A DNA stretch of 64,000 nucleotides, taken from Tardiphaga robiniae. GTDB lineage: Bacteria; Pseudomonadota; Alphaproteobacteria; Rhizobiales; Xanthobacteraceae. The DNA lies in NCBI RefSeq assembly GCF_001618955.1, contig NZ_LVYV01000005.1:1-64000 (forward strand). Reading direction: 5' to 3'. The notes beneath the pieces were generated by a model. It made no database searches, had not been told where the DNA came from, and saw only the letters and a list, made by a program, of their open reading frames with translations. The position numbers and the translations under genes are program-made. Of this stretch, positions 44,684-53,651 are shown piece after piece (within the stretch, counting starts at the first letter, position 1; the number at the start of each line of letters is the position of its first letter).

Positions 44684-45226
44684 TTATTTCTTGGGAATTC
44701 TGATAGTGATCCCTGATCCCGGCCCCGGTGGAATTCCTAGGGCCGTTTCCACACCGTTACTCTGACTGGCGCGCACGTCGATAAGTACAGTCTGCGGGTC
44801 TACCAAGAGGCCAATCTTACTTTCAGATTCTGGCCGTGGCTGGCTTACTTGCTTAGCTCGATACACTTCCAGCCGCGGGATGCCTTCGTCCATAGCCCGG
44901 AGGCAAAGACCGCGTACAAAGTACCTGTTGAATTCGCTTTCGGCTAACATCTGTGCTGCGTTTACTGGCACCGCAGCAGTGTAGTAGCCGAATCCCTTCG
45001 GCTTTTTTCTTTGCGTAGTAGAATTGAATTGACCGTTGGCACTACTTGCCAAGGTGTCATCATTGCCAGTCTGCGCTGCAACTAGGATAAGATCAGGCCA
45101 ATTACCTTGCCCGCTTTGGGTTAGGTAGCTACTCCGGTACACCTTGTCGGCCTGAGTATCCGCTCGAATTTCTTCGAGCATGAACTTACGAGTGATCGAA
45201 TCTAAGTCTTCGAAATTCAGTCCCAT
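44684..45226 (-). CDS. Hypothetical protein of an accessory family
   Basis: A 180-residue protein with lower G+C than its surroundings. It begins MGLNFEDLDSITRKFMLEEI, continues YRSSYLTQSGQGNWPDLI, contains VPVNAAQMLAESEFNRYFVRGLCLRAMDEGI and ends GIPPGPGSGITIRIPKK. I recall proteins with this same order (LDxxTRxxMLxE, then AExEFNRFYxRGLCxRA, then GIPPGPxSGL) in many bacteria and mobile elements, always unnamed. The neat GGAGAG six to ten bases before the ATG supports the start. The function is unknown. Confidence 0.72.
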   Translation of the reverse strand: MGLNFEDLDSITRKFMLEEIRADTQADKVYRSSYLTQSGQGNWPDLILVAAQTGNDDTLASSANGQFNSTTQRKKPKGFGYYTAAVPVNAAQMLAESEFNRYFVRGLCLRAMDEGIPRLEVYRAKQVSQPRPESESKIGLLVDPQTVLIDVRASQSNGVETALGIPPGPGSGITIRIPKK

Positions 45227-45497
45227 GTTTCTCTCCTAATGGAGAGGGACGAGCTTGACCTTTTTTATAGAATCCCAATTATGGGTACACTCACTACACT
45301 GCAGCTCACGACCCGTCCCTCGGGTTATTGAGCTATCCGAGAAGGCCGGTTGGCGCCGGTTGTTCTCCGCGAATCTCTCGACTTCCAGTCTGCCATGGAA
45401 CTGGCGCTGGGAGTCGAAGGTTCCTTATTTGTCCCGTTTATGAACAGCCTTACGACAAGCGCGAAAGCGCTTAACCGCCTGCTTCTTGTGGGTGATT
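45227..45497. other. Intergenic DNA in the accessory patch
   Basis: No intact gene. On the minus strand an open stretch of about 60 codons without a start codon runs toward the hypothetical gene that begins at 45226; it reads GRLEVERFAENNRRQ and later LQCSECTHNWDSIKK, a possible zinc-ribbon end, and stops 10 bases before that gene. It may be the tail of a gene whose front was lost. Confidence 0.35.
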
Positions 45498-45780
45498 TTA
45501 GTTAGCTGGACGGTACGTCAGGCGCTTACCCTTGAGAGCCTTCGCCGTCCGTTCCCCATCGGTAACACCAAGGCCGGATCGGTTTTTGTAGCGGAACTGG
45601 CATTCCGTCAGGTAACGCGCAGCTGCTGTTCACCGCAGAACGTGTAGGTGGCGCGCATACCGCGCTTGAACACGGCGAAGAAGTTTTCGACGTTGTTCGT
45701 GGCGAAGCCGAGCTTGTTTACATACTCGCGGCCGGTGTGGTTCATCGTCTGATGATCGCCGTAGGTGTTGCCGGTGTAGG
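45498..45780 (-). pseudogene. Truncated, frameshifted ISXO2/IS1595-type transposase
   Basis: On the minus strand the sequence encodes TYGDHQTMNHTGREYV, ATNNVENFFAVFKRGM and FCGEQQLR, then after one frameshift RYLTECQFRYKNRSGLGVTD, AKALKGKRLTYRPAN and a stop at 45498. This is the C-terminal third of a DDE transposase of the ISXO2-like (IS1595) group, with the typical N-x-E-x-F/W-x-x-x-K-R-G and RYLxExxFRYNxR motifs. The front of the gene and any terminal repeats are missing. It ends about 50 bases from the uvrB stop codon. Confidence 0.8.
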
Positions 45781-45833
45781 TTTAGAGCGCTCTCGTTAGT
45801 CACGAGAGTAGCCTTGCGTCAATGTGCGCCTAA

Positions 45834-48800
45834 CTACCTCTTCTTCCACCCGCCCCGATGCCCCGGCGCGCCGCCGGTTGACCTTGGCGCGGGGCCAAAC
45901 TCCGGCCCGGACTCGCGGCTGTTCTTCGGCTGGAAGATCTTGCTCTCGGTGCCCGGACCCATTTCATCCAGCGTCGGCTTGCGCGGACGTTCGACGTCCT
46001 TGCCGCGCGCGGGCTTCACTTCATGCCAGTTCGCGATGCCCATCTCGTCGAGCCCGGGCTTGTGCACTTTCGACGATGCGCCGCCCGCTGATGAACTCTT
46101 GCCGAACTTGCCGCGCGCCTTGCCTTGCGCGGCCTTGTCGAGACGCGCGGGCAGGTTCGCCGCGTCGCCATATTTCTTCTCGCCCTTGTAGGCACCGCCG
46201 CGTGCGGCGACGCCGCGCTGCTTGACGGTGGGGTCGTCGACCACGGCCAGTTCGGTGGCGCGCAGGCGCTTGACCTCGTCGCGCAGCCTTGCGGCTTCCT
46301 CGAAGTTCAGGTCGGCCGCCGCCTCGCGCATCCGCACTTCCAAATCGGCCAGCACGGCTTCAAAATTGTGCCCGATGGTGATGGCATCCTCGGCCATGCC
46401 GCCGCCGATATCCACCAGCACGCGGTCGCCTTCATAGACCGAGTTCATGATGTCGCCGATCGACTTCTTCACGCTTTCCGGCGTGATGCCGTGCAGAGTG
46501 TTGTATTCGACCTGCTTCTCGCGGCGGCGATCGGTTTCGGCGATGGCGCGCGTCATCGAGCCGGTCATCTGGTCGGCATAGAGAATGACGCGGCCGTCGA
46601 CATTGCGCGCGGCGCGGCCGATGGTCTGGATCAGCGAGGTCTCCGAGCGCAAAAAACCTTCCTTGTCGGCGTCGAGCACGGCGACCAGCGCGCATTCGGG
46701 AATGTCGAGGCCTTCGCGCAGCAGGTTGATGCCGACCAGCGCGTCGAACGCGCCAAGGCGCAAGTCGCGGATGATCTCGATGCGCTCGATGGTGTCGATA
46801 TCGCTGTGCATGTAGCGCACGCGGATGCCCTGCTCATGCAGGAACTCTGTCAGGTCTTCCGCCATGCGCTTGGTCAGCACGGTGATCAAGCTGCGATAGC
46901 CGGCCTGCGCGGTGGCGCGGACCTCGCCGAGCAGATCGTCGACCTGGGTGCGCGCCGGGCGGATATTGATCGGCGGATCGATCAGGCCGGTCGGGCGAAT
47001 GACCTGCTCGACGAACACGCCGCCGGATTCCTGCAGCTCCCAGCCGGACGGCGTCGCCGACACCGCGACGGATTGCGGGCGCATCATGTCCCACTCCTCG
47101 AAACGCAGCGGCCGGTTGTCCATGCAGGAGGGCAGGCGGAAGCCGTATTCCGCCAGCGTCGCCTTGCGGCGGAAGTCGCCTTTGAACATGCCGCCGATCT
47201 GCGGCACGGTGACGTGGCTCTCGTCGGCGAACACCAGCGCATTGTCCGGCACATATTCGAACAAAGTCGGCGGCGGCTCGCCCGGCCGGCGGCCGGTGAG
47301 ATAGCGCGAATAGTTCTCAATGCCGGCGCAGGACCCGGTGGCTTCCATCATTTCGAGATCGAAGGTGGTGCGCTGCTCCAGCCGCTGCGCTTCCAGCAGG
47401 CGGCCCTGATTGTGCAACTGGTCGAGCCGCCACTTCAGCTCTTCCTTGATCGACTTCATGGCCTGGATCAGCGTCGGCCGCGGCGTCACATAATGCGAGT
47501 TGGCGTAGATCTTGATGAATTCGAGCTCGTCCTGCTTGTGGCCGGTGAGCGGATCGAACTCCTCGATGCTCTCCACGGTGTCGCCGAACAGGTTCACGCG
47601 CCATGCGCGGTCTTCATAGTGGGCCGGAAAGATGTCGATGACATCGCCGCGCACGCGGAAGGTGCCGCGCGTAAAGTCGTGCTGGGTGCGCTTGTATTGC
47701 AAAGCGACGAGATCGGCGATGAGCTGGCGCTGGTCGATGCGCTCGTCCTTCTTCAGCGCGAAGGTCATCGCGGTATAGGTTTCCACCGAGCCGATACCGT
47801 AGATGCACGACACCGACGCCACGATGATGACGTCGTCGCGCTCAAGCAGGGCGCGCGTCGCCGAATGGCGCATGCGGTCGATCTGCTCGTTGATGGACGA
47901 GTCTTTCTCGATATAGGTGTCGGTGCGCGGGACGTAGGCTTCCGGCTGGTAGTAGTCGTAGTAGCTGACGAAATATTCGACGGCGTTGTCGGGGAAGAAG
48001 CTCTTGAACTCGCCATAGAGCTGCGCGGCCAGCGTCTTGTTCGGCGCGAGAATGATCGCGGGGCGCTGCGTCGCCTCGATCACCTTGGCCATGGTGTAGG
48101 TCTTGCCGGAGCCAGTGACGCCGAGCAGAACCTGCGTGCGGTCGTTGCGGTCGATGCCCTCCACCAGTTCCTTGATCGCGGTGGGCTGGTCGCCCTTCGG
48201 CTCATATTCCGACTTCAGCTCGAAGCGCACGCCGCCTTCGGATTTCTCCGGGCGCGGCGGACGATGCGGCGTCCACACTTTCTGGTCCTTGAACTCCGGA
48301 CGGCCATCGCGCACCAGCGCTTCCAGGGCATCGGCGGTGGCCTGCACGCCGAGCGCTTCCATCTTGTTGCGCGGCGGCCGCGCCATGGCAGCGGCATCGT
48401 CTTCCTCGGTGGCGAAGCCGAGCTGCTTCGCGAGTTCCGGATCCAGCGTCGGGATCGAGGCCGAGGTGTTGTAATTGGCCTGCGGCGCTTCCTCGAGGCC
48501 CTTCTGCTCGCTCAGCCGCGGCGCATAGGGCGCGACGACGGGCTGGGGAAACGGCTGCAATGGCGTCGGGCGCATGCCCGAAGACCTTGCTAAATCGTCG
48601 CCCTCGAACTTCTTCGGCGTGGATTTGCGCGCGCGATGCACCGCCGCCTCGCCGCCGGAGCGGCGCTCGAAGGAATTACTCGGCGGCGGCTGCAACCCGG
48701 TGCCCGAGCCCATGCCGGCATCGCCGCGATTGATCGCGGGATTCAGCAGTTCCGCCAGCGCAGGCCCGATCGGCTTGACGTCGGGACGGCCGGCGCCAGG

Positions 48801-48863
48801 CTTGGCGGCGGGTGTCTTGATTGATTTTGCGGGCTTTTTCGGAGAGTCGGGTTTCTTCGCCAT
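45834..48863 (-). CDS. uvrB: UvrABC system protein B (excinuclease subunit B), long form
   Basis: The damage-verifying helicase of nucleotide excision repair. The 1,009 residues are about 330 longer than E. coli UvrB: an N-terminal extension of about 210 residues rich in Lys/Pro/Ala, and a C-terminal basic, Gly-rich tail of about 120. The core is intact: Walker A GVTGSGKT (about 249-256), the beta-hairpin [15 protein letters not shown], helicase motifs including DESHVTVPQ and QTIGRAARN, and the C-terminal UVR motif [14 protein letters not shown] that binds UvrC. The tail contains LDEMG twice. The 3' end borders the transposase remnant. Confidence 0.96.
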   Translation of the reverse strand: MAKKPDSPKKPAKSIKTPAAKPGAGRPDVKPIGPALAELLNPAINRGDAGMGSGTGLQPPPSNSFERRSGGEAAVHRARKSTPKKFEGDDLARSSGMRPTPLQPFPQPVVAPYAPRLSEQKGLEEAPQANYNTSASIPTLDPELAKQLGFATEEDDAAAMARPPRNKMEALGVQATADALEALVRDGRPEFKDQKVWTPHRPPRPEKSEGGVRFELKSEYEPKGDQPTAIKELVEGIDRNDRTQVLLGVTGSGKTYTMAKVIEATQRPAIILAPNKTLAAQLYGEFKSFFPDNAVEYFVSYYDYYQPEAYVPRTDTYIEKDSSINEQIDRMRHSATRALLERDDVIIVASVSCIYGIGSVETYTAMTFALKKDERIDQRQLIADLVALQYKRTQHDFTRGTFRVRGDVIDIFPAHYEDRAWRVNLFGDTVESIEEFDPLTGHKQDELEFIKIYANSHYVTPRPTLIQAMKSIKEELKWRLDQLHNQGRLLEAQRLEQRTTFDLEMMEATGSCAGIENYSRYLTGRRPGEPPPTLFEYVPDNALVFADESHVTVPQIGGMFKGDFRRKATLAEYGFRLPSCMDNRPLRFEEWDMMRPQSVAVSATPSGWELQESGGVFVEQVIRPTGLIDPPINIRPARTQVDDLLGEVRATAQAGYRSLITVLTKRMAEDLTEFLHEQGIRVRYMHSDIDTIERIEIIRDLRLGAFDALVGINLLREGLDIPECALVAVLDADKEGFLRSETSLIQTIGRAARNVDGRVILYADQMTGSMTRAIAETDRRREKQVEYNTLHGITPESVKKSIGDIMNSVYEGDRVLVDIGGGMAEDAITIGHNFEAVLADLEVRMREAAADLNFEEAARLRDEVKRLRATELAVVDDPTVKQRGVAARGGAYKGEKKYGDAANLPARLDKAAQGKARGKFGKSSSAGGASSKVHKPGLDEMGIANWHEVKPARGKDVERPRKPTLDEMGPGTESKIFQPKNSRESGPEFGPAPRSTGGAPGHRGGWKKR

Positions 48864-48903
48864 GGGCGGAATATGGGGCGAGTCCGGTGGCGATAAAAGG
48901 GCC

Positions 48904-49293
48904 CTACTTCAGCAGCTTCAACAGCTTCTTGCCGGCCGGCGTGGCGAATTCCCTGGCGTCGACGGTGCCGTCATTATCGGGGTTTGCCGCGCGGAACCGG
49001 GTTTCCACCACGGCGAGATATTCCGCTTTGTCGAGGGTGCCGTCCTTGTCCGGATTGGCGGCGGCGAATTCACCCTTGCTCATACGGCCGCGCAATTCAC
49101 GGGCGTCCAGCGTGCCGTCCTTGTCGCGGTCGAGCAGGTCGAACAGTTTGCCGGCGGCCGCCTTGGCCTCGGCGAGGTCGACGGTGCCATCCTTGTCGGG
49201 ATCGAGCTGCGCCAGGAAAGAGGCCGACCACGCCGGCACCGCGGCCAGCGACAGGGCGAGCGACAACAGAACGGTCCGACGCGACAACGCCAT
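48904..49293 (-). CDS. Exported EF-hand calcium-binding protein
   Basis: A 129-residue protein with a signal peptide ([22 protein letters not shown]) and four EF-hand loops: [12 protein letters not shown] (about residues 31-42), [24 protein letters not shown] and [12 protein letters not shown]. Each loop has Asp/Asn at positions 1, 3 and 5, Gly at 6 and Glu at 12, so calcium binding is likely. It is probably a periplasmic calcium buffer or sensor. The start is well placed for the signal peptide. Confidence 0.88.
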   Translation of the reverse strand: MALSRRTVLLSLALSLAAVPAWSASFLAQLDPDKDGTVDLAEAKAAAGKLFDLLDRDKDGTLDARELRGRMSKGEFAAANPDKDGTLDKAEYLAVVETRFRAANPDNDGTVDAREFATPAGKKLLKLLK

Positions 49294-49404
49294 GGCAGCC
49301 TCCCTTGAATACTATCCTTGATTGCAAGGATGCCTGAACGGACTCGTCCATTCAAGGGGACGAGACTTGCTGTCCCGCCTCCCGCCTGCAGGGGTCCGGC
49401 TTCA

Positions 49405-50469
49405 TCACGCCTGTCCGGCGACTGGTTCCGCCCGCAGGCGCTTGAGCGATTCGGGCAGGCGCGCATCGACCCAGGTGCCGATGTCGCGCTGGTGGCGATG
49501 GACATACAGCCCCAGCGCAATGATGCCGATGCCGATCAGCGACAGCGCGAACGGGAACAGCATCGAATCCTTGAAGATCTTCTCGGCGAGATCGCCGAGA
49601 TAGATCGCAATGCCGATGGTGCCGAACACCGCGAACACCCGCCGCGACAACGCGACCGAGATCAGCAGGAAGCCGACATTCAGCGCGCAATACAGCGCCT
49701 TGTCGAGATTGGTGCCGTTCGACGTGGCGGTGATGCCGCCCCAGAATGTCAGCACGCCGAACAGATAGAGCCAGAACGCGAAATCGCCGCTGCGCTGGCG
49801 CAGGTTGACGATCACCGCAGCAACCAGAATGCCGAGGCCGAACCAGATCGAAATCTTGCGCGACATCTCCCAGTTGCCGTAGCCCGCACCGGTGATCCAC
49901 GGCACGACGTCCATCGACAGGAACCACAGCGCGACCGCCATGATGAAGACGATGAAGGGAAAGCGATAGAATTGCAGTGCCACGATCGCAGCGGCGATAG
50001 TCGCAAGCTCCATGAAGACGAAGCTGCCTTTGATCCAGACATAGAAATCGCGCATCGCCTTCGGCCGGCCGAACTCGGTCCATGCACCGTAGGCATCCTG
50101 TATTCCGAACACGGCGAGCGGCGTCATTGCCACAGCCACTGCGATGAGCAGTCCGCCCGGCGTGCGCAGCTTCTTGACCGTCCAGAGATAGTGACCGGCG
50201 GCGGTGAACAGGCCGGCATAGACAAGTGCAGTGGCGGTCAGGGCCGGCCCGCCCATTTGCGAAAACGCCAGCGTCGAGAACAGCCCCATCGCTGATATCA
50301 CCACCAGCGCGCCGGCATACCAGAGCAAATGCACGACATCGAATTTGGGCCTGGCAGCCGGCTGCTCCGGCACACGCGCAGTGAGGAAAGCCAGCAGGGC
50401 GTCGAGCTGCGTGGAAGGAAGCACGCCGGCTGTGACAGCCGCGCGCAGATCATCGGTCGAATATCGCAT
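49405..50469 (-). CDS. Polytopic membrane protein of unknown function
   Basis: A 354-residue protein with a short N-terminal cytoplasmic helix (STDDLRAAVTAGVLPSTQLDALLAFL) and about ten hydrophobic spans, for example LWYAGALVVISAMGLFSTLAF, AGLFTAAGHYLW and MAVALWFLSMDVVPWI. The N-terminal helix-then-membrane order is like DUF2157-type proteins, but the match is not certain. It may be conserved in Bradyrhizobium. The start at 50469 is the more plausible of two Met codons 15 bases apart. Confidence 0.7.
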   Translation of the reverse strand: MRYSTDDLRAAVTAGVLPSTQLDALLAFLTARVPEQPAARPKFDVVHLLWYAGALVVISAMGLFSTLAFSQMGGPALTATALVYAGLFTAAGHYLWTVKKLRTPGGLLIAVAVAMTPLAVFGIQDAYGAWTEFGRPKAMRDFYVWIKGSFVFMELATIAAAIVALQFYRFPFIVFIMAVALWFLSMDVVPWITGAGYGNWEMSRKISIWFGLGILVAAVIVNLRQRSGDFAFWLYLFGVLTFWGGITATSNGTNLDKALYCALNVGFLLISVALSRRVFAVFGTIGIAIYLGDLAEKIFKDSMLFPFALSLIGIGIIALGLYVHRHQRDIGTWVDARLPESLKRLRAEPVAGQA

Positions 50470-50566
50470 GCACTCTCTCCGCAACGCGCCATTCGACGCC
50501 GAACATTGGCCCTTTGTCGCTTACACGGGCCGGAGCGTTCAATGGCCAAAAACGATCGCTGCGAGA

Positions 50567-50685
50567 CTACAACACCCGCGCGGCATTGCCCTTGAACAAT
50601 ACAGGCCCGATCGGATGGCCGGTCGGCGAGCTGTCTTCGGCTCCAGGGTGATCTCGAACAGCTGGTCGGCGACGATTTCCGGCGA
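50567..50685 (-). pseudogene. Broken duplicate of the anti-sigma factor 3' end
   Basis: Read on the minus strand this segment encodes VADQLFEITLEP, then after a single-base loss SPTGHPIGPVLFKGNAARVL and a stop at 50567-50569. The intact anti-sigma gene at 52159 ends VADQLFEITLEPEGGSPIGRPTGPILFKGNAARAL in the same order, and the two DNA segments are clearly alike over about 110 bases. The front of the gene is missing. The lipoprotein gene at 50878 lies between the two copies. Confidence 0.8.
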
Positions 50686-50877
50686 CAGTCGGGACCTCGC
50701 CGAAGCGACGGGCGCCGCCGTGCTGCGCCAGGTGCGCGAATGGACACTCAACCCAGAAGCGATTGATGTGGATAAATCAATCAAAGGAAATGCCCTGATA
50801 AATATCAACTACGGGATGTGTCGCGAATCTGGCGAGCTTCACCTCATTACAAATCGAAGATTTGCTTGGGGGCGATC
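50686..50877. other. Leader region of the lipoprotein gene
   Basis: No gene is seen between the anti-sigma fragment and the lipoprotein start. The right half (50760-50870) is A/T-rich, with TTGATGTGGATAAATCAATC and TGATAAATATCAAC, the likely promoter area. The change in base composition begins here and continues through the next gene. Confidence 0.4.
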
Positions 50878-52068
50878 ATGTTTTCAGGATTCGCGACGCG
50901 CTTTACTGCGCGAATGACGGCGCTTGTTCTGGTGGCGTCAATGCTGACGGGGTGTGCGGAGATCAATCGAAGAGGAGGTGTCATTGCAGATGTCGAGGAT
51001 TATGTCCTCTTCGTCGCACATACCAAAAGTCATCGCTTGTTTCGATCATACATGCTGATCGGCGTTCTATTGGCTGCCGCCCGACAGGGTAGCCACAATG
51101 AGATCGACAAGTCTGCAATAGCTGGGAATCTGCAATCTGCTCTGGCGATAGCGTATGAAAGCTATGCTTGTCTTTACACCAATTCAAAGAACGAAAAATG
51201 GATAGAGGCTGCCGTTACAAAGATAGGCAGCTATGAAGCGACGTCATTTCCCGAACCGGCGGTGTGCCAATTCTTCGATGAGAAGATGGCTCGCCTCGAT
51301 TATGCGTTGTACAGGCTCGCATTGAGTTCATTGTTCAATGAAAGAAGTAACGCTCAACTCGCAAGCATTCGTGACAAGCTCATAGGTGAGCTTCCGGTGA
51401 TCTCAGCGTCTGCAAAAGCAGCTATTTTTGCCAATAAAGCTGTCAGTCAAGCCACCACCATTGTCGACGATCTGCTCAATTTGAGTTTTTCAAGTGCAGG
51501 TCCCGTCCTGACGTTGCTCCCGTTGTACCGTGACGCGCTTGAGATGAACATGTGGGTCATTACGGATAATCTTACGAAGATCTGTGGCGATGTTGAGGGA
51601 TCCGCCGAAGCGGTGCCCGTCAACTACCGACCGGTGGAAACCGGCTATCCGATGGATTGCACCACGAAGGCCTACGCGAAGTCGATATTGAGCAATGGCA
51701 ATGGAAACCTAGCGCTCTGGCGAGATTTCGTGTGGCGCATGAATTATTCTGTTGGTTCAATCGAGGCCTATCAGCCGCATTTCCTTCTTGTTTCGCGTCT
51801 GATCTGGCGGTCGTGCGAGAATCTGCTCGCGAACTGCAGTAATGTCATGACAAGTTCGTTCGAGTTGGCGGCCAAACAATCTCTGATAGTGAATTGGAAC
51901 ACCAAACAGCTAAAGAGAACCTATAGCGCCGAAGTGCCGACCTCTTCCCGGCTTGCCCGTCAACCTGTGCTGCCGCCGTTAATCGGTACAAGCTCGCCGA
52001 AAGACGTTGTTCCTCAAGGCCGAGAGCCTGATGCTACAGGGGCAATCGGTGAACCTAAAAAGCAATAG
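50878..52068 (+). CDS. Hypothetical lipoprotein, low-GC
   Basis: A 396-residue protein with a lipobox (LVASMLTGC, Cys about 26), so lipid-anchored. The mature part is mostly helical, with cysteines at several places (YACLYTN, AVCQFFD, TKICGD, RSCENLLANCSN) and a Pro-rich tail. The gene has visibly lower G+C and different codon use from its neighbours and lies between two copies of the anti-sigma 3' end, which indicates acquisition by recombination. I recognise no family. The start at 50878 gives a normal lipoprotein signal; 50818 would add 20 residues. Confidence 0.72.
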   Translation: MFSGFATRFTARMTALVLVASMLTGCAEINRRGGVIADVEDYVLFVAHTKSHRLFRSYMLIGVLLAAARQGSHNEIDKSAIAGNLQSALAIAYESYACLYTNSKNEKWIEAAVTKIGSYEATSFPEPAVCQFFDEKMARLDYALYRLALSSLFNERSNAQLASIRDKLIGELPVISASAKAAIFANKAVSQATTIVDDLLNLSFSSAGPVLTLLPLYRDALEMNMWVITDNLTKICGDVEGSAEAVPVNYRPVETGYPMDCTTKAYAKSILSNGNGNLALWRDFVWRMNYSVGSIEAYQPHFLLVSRLIWRSCENLLANCSNVMTSSFELAAKQSLIVNWNTKQLKRTYSAEVPTSSRLARQPVLPPLIGTSSPKDVVPQGREPDATGAIGEPKKQ

Positions 52069-52158
52069 ATATCGCCTCGCGCCAACGGATGACGTCAAGC
52101 AGGACGACCTGTCAGCATTGTTAAACATTTCGTCCCGCTAGTTCTTGGGGAGAGGCCC

Positions 52159-52923
52159 TTACAACGCCCTTGCCGCATTCCCCTTAAACAAAATCGGCCC
52201 CGTCGGTCTTCCGATCGGCGAGCCGCCTTCGGGCTCCAGCGTGATCTCGAACAACTGATCTGCCACAGTATCCGGCAATGCTTCCAGATCGAGCTGCAAT
52301 GTCCGCGACTGTCCGGTGAGACCGATGGACTTCGGGCCGATATTGCGATCCCACAGGGTCCAGACCTGCAGCGTGCGGCCGGCGGGGACGTCGATCGGGC
52401 GCAGCGGGATCAGTTCGACGCGGCCGTCGGAGAAGGTGTTGACGATGGCGCCGGTTTCCCTGGTGGCGTCGTTGACCAGCACGGCGACATAGATCGGCTT
52501 GCGCTGCGCCAGGGCGATCAGTTCGCGGCGGAGCTGGCGCGAGGTGGCGAGTGCGCCGATCAGGATCACCACAAGCATCAAGGCCGCGAACACCCCGCCG
52601 ATCCCGGCGCCGCGCCAGAAGCCGATATTGTCCCACAGCGTTGCGCCGCGTAATGCAGCGCGGGCGCCGGGCAGCGGGATCGCGGGTTTGATCTTTGTGG
52701 AGTCGGCGATGCGGTCCCACAGTGCGGCGCTGGGAGCGAGCGCTTCGGCCGTGGCGTCGAGATCGGCCAATCGTTCGCGCCAGGTGCTGACGGCCCTGGC
52801 GAAATCGGCATCGTCGGTCATGCGCGCTTCGGCTGCGGCAAGCTCTGCGCCGTCAAGCAGGCCCATCACATAGTCGGCCGCGAGATCGTCGGTGGAATGC
52901 GTGTTGTCGTCGTGCATGCTCAT
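52159..52923 (-). CDS. Anti-sigma factor (RskA/ChrR-like, membrane-anchored)
   Basis: A 254-residue regulator with an N-terminal zinc-less anti-sigma domain (STDDLAADYVMGLLDGAELAAAEARM), one transmembrane helix (GVFAALMLVVILIGALATS, about residues 115-133) and a periplasmic RskA-like C-terminal domain (VADQLFEITLEPEGGSPIGRPTGP). It should hold the sigma factor encoded just upstream at the membrane until released. The start at 52923 overlaps the sigma stop codon as ATGA, so translation is coupled. The similar 3' fragment at 50567-50685 is a decayed copy. Confidence 0.9.
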   Translation of the reverse strand: MSMHDDNTHSTDDLAADYVMGLLDGAELAAAEARMTDDADFARAVSTWRERLADLDATAEALAPSAALWDRIADSTKIKPAIPLPGARAALRGATLWDNIGFWRGAGIGGVFAALMLVVILIGALATSRQLRRELIALAQRKPIYVAVLVNDATRETGAIVNTFSDGRVELIPLRPIDVPAGRTLQVWTLWDRNIGPKSIGLTGQSRTLQLDLEALPDTVADQLFEITLEPEGGSPIGRPTGPILFKGNAARAL

Positions 52924-53498
52924 CCCATGCACTCCTGCAGCGAGGACAGACTGCGGCGGACCCAGCTCTTCACGGTGCCGAGCGGCACCTTCAGCCGTCC
53001 GGCCAGTTCGCCATGGCTCATGCCATGGACATAAGCCAGCACCACGACATCGCGGCGCGGACGGTTGATGCGCTCCAGGCATTTGCGCAGCGCCGATGTC
53101 TCGGGCATCCGCGTCATCGTCGCCTCGCAGTCGATATCGAGCGCGCTGTCGTCGGACGCATCATAACGATGCTCGTTGCGGTGAATGCTGAGCGCGCGGT
53201 TGCGCACGACAGCATAGAGCCAGCCGCGGGCGCTGCCGCGATGCGGATCGAACGAGGCGGCGGCACCCCAGATCCGCACGAAGGCATCGTGCACGGCTTC
53301 CTCCGCGAGATCCTGCCGGAACAGGATGCGGCGGGCGACCCCGATCATCTTTGGGGCTTCGCTGTTGTAGATCATCTGCAGGGCTGCGCGATCGCCGGCT
53401 GCACAGCGCGCCAGCGCAGCCGACAGCTGCGCCTCACGCGCGTGGTCGAGGCCCGCTTCGTCGCGCCGGGTCTCGGTGATGGTGCCATTCCCAGTCAT
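52920..53498 (-). CDS. ECF-type RNA polymerase sigma factor (SigK-like)
   Basis: A 192-residue extracytoplasmic-function sigma factor. Region 2 has MIYNSEAPKMIGVARRILFRQDLAEEAVHDAFVRIW (landmarks DLAEEAVHDAFVRIW) and RGSARGWLYAVVRNRALS; region 4 has RRDVVVLAYVHGMSHGELAGRLKVPLGTVKSWVRRSL with its helix-turn-helix. Its partner anti-sigma gene follows with a four-base overlap. The ATG at 53498 was chosen because GCAAGGGC lies at the right distance; ATG 53504 is possible. It is divergent from the DUF4394 gene, and both have the same promoter motif. Confidence 0.92.
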   Translation of the reverse strand: MTGNGTITETRRDEAGLDHAREAQLSAALARCAAGDRAALQMIYNSEAPKMIGVARRILFRQDLAEEAVHDAFVRIWGAAASFDPHRGSARGWLYAVVRNRALSIHRNEHRYDASDDSALDIDCEATMTRMPETSALRKCLERINRPRRDVVVLAYVHGMSHGELAGRLKVPLGTVKSWVRRSLSSLQECMG

Positions 53499-53521
53499 GT
53501 CCATGCCCTTGCATGGGCAGT

Positions 53522-53549
53522 CTACCTTCGCCGCGCGCAATTGGATGCA
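53522..53549 (-). promoter_or_regulatory. ECF-type promoter of the sigma gene
   Basis: On the minus strand TGCATCCA (53549-53542) is followed after 15 bases by GGTAG (53526-53522). The same pair of boxes with a spacer of 16 stands before the divergent DUF4394 gene. The spacing and conservation suggest -35 and -10 elements used by the sigma factor itself. The sigma start codon lies about 23 bases beyond the -10 box. Confidence 0.65.
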
Positions 53550-53575
53550 CCCAAATGAATTTATTTTCAGGGGCG

Positions 53576-53604
53576 TGCATCCAGTCGGGAGGGCCCGCCG
53601 GTAG
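53576..53604 (+). promoter_or_regulatory. ECF-type promoter of the DUF4394 gene
   Basis: TGCATCCA at 53576-53583 and GGTAG at 53600-53604 are separated by 16 bases. They match the boxes in front of the sigma gene on the other strand (spacer 15). The DUF4394 start codon is 47 bases past the -10 box. This is inferred to be the target promoter of the adjacent ECF sigma factor. Confidence 0.65.
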
Positions 53605-53651
53605 TCCTTGTGTCGGTCCCGAGGGGACCGCGGAAACACAGGGAGCCACTC

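Noticed and set aside
44522-44716. 64-codon plus-strand frame
   Set aside because: It overlaps the remnant stop and the 3' end of the opposite hypothetical gene, has no ribosome site and no family resemblance.
46125-48593. 822-codon open frame on the plus strand
   Set aside because: It is antisense to uvrB, has the His/Arg/Asp-rich composition of a GC-rich shadow frame, and matches no family.
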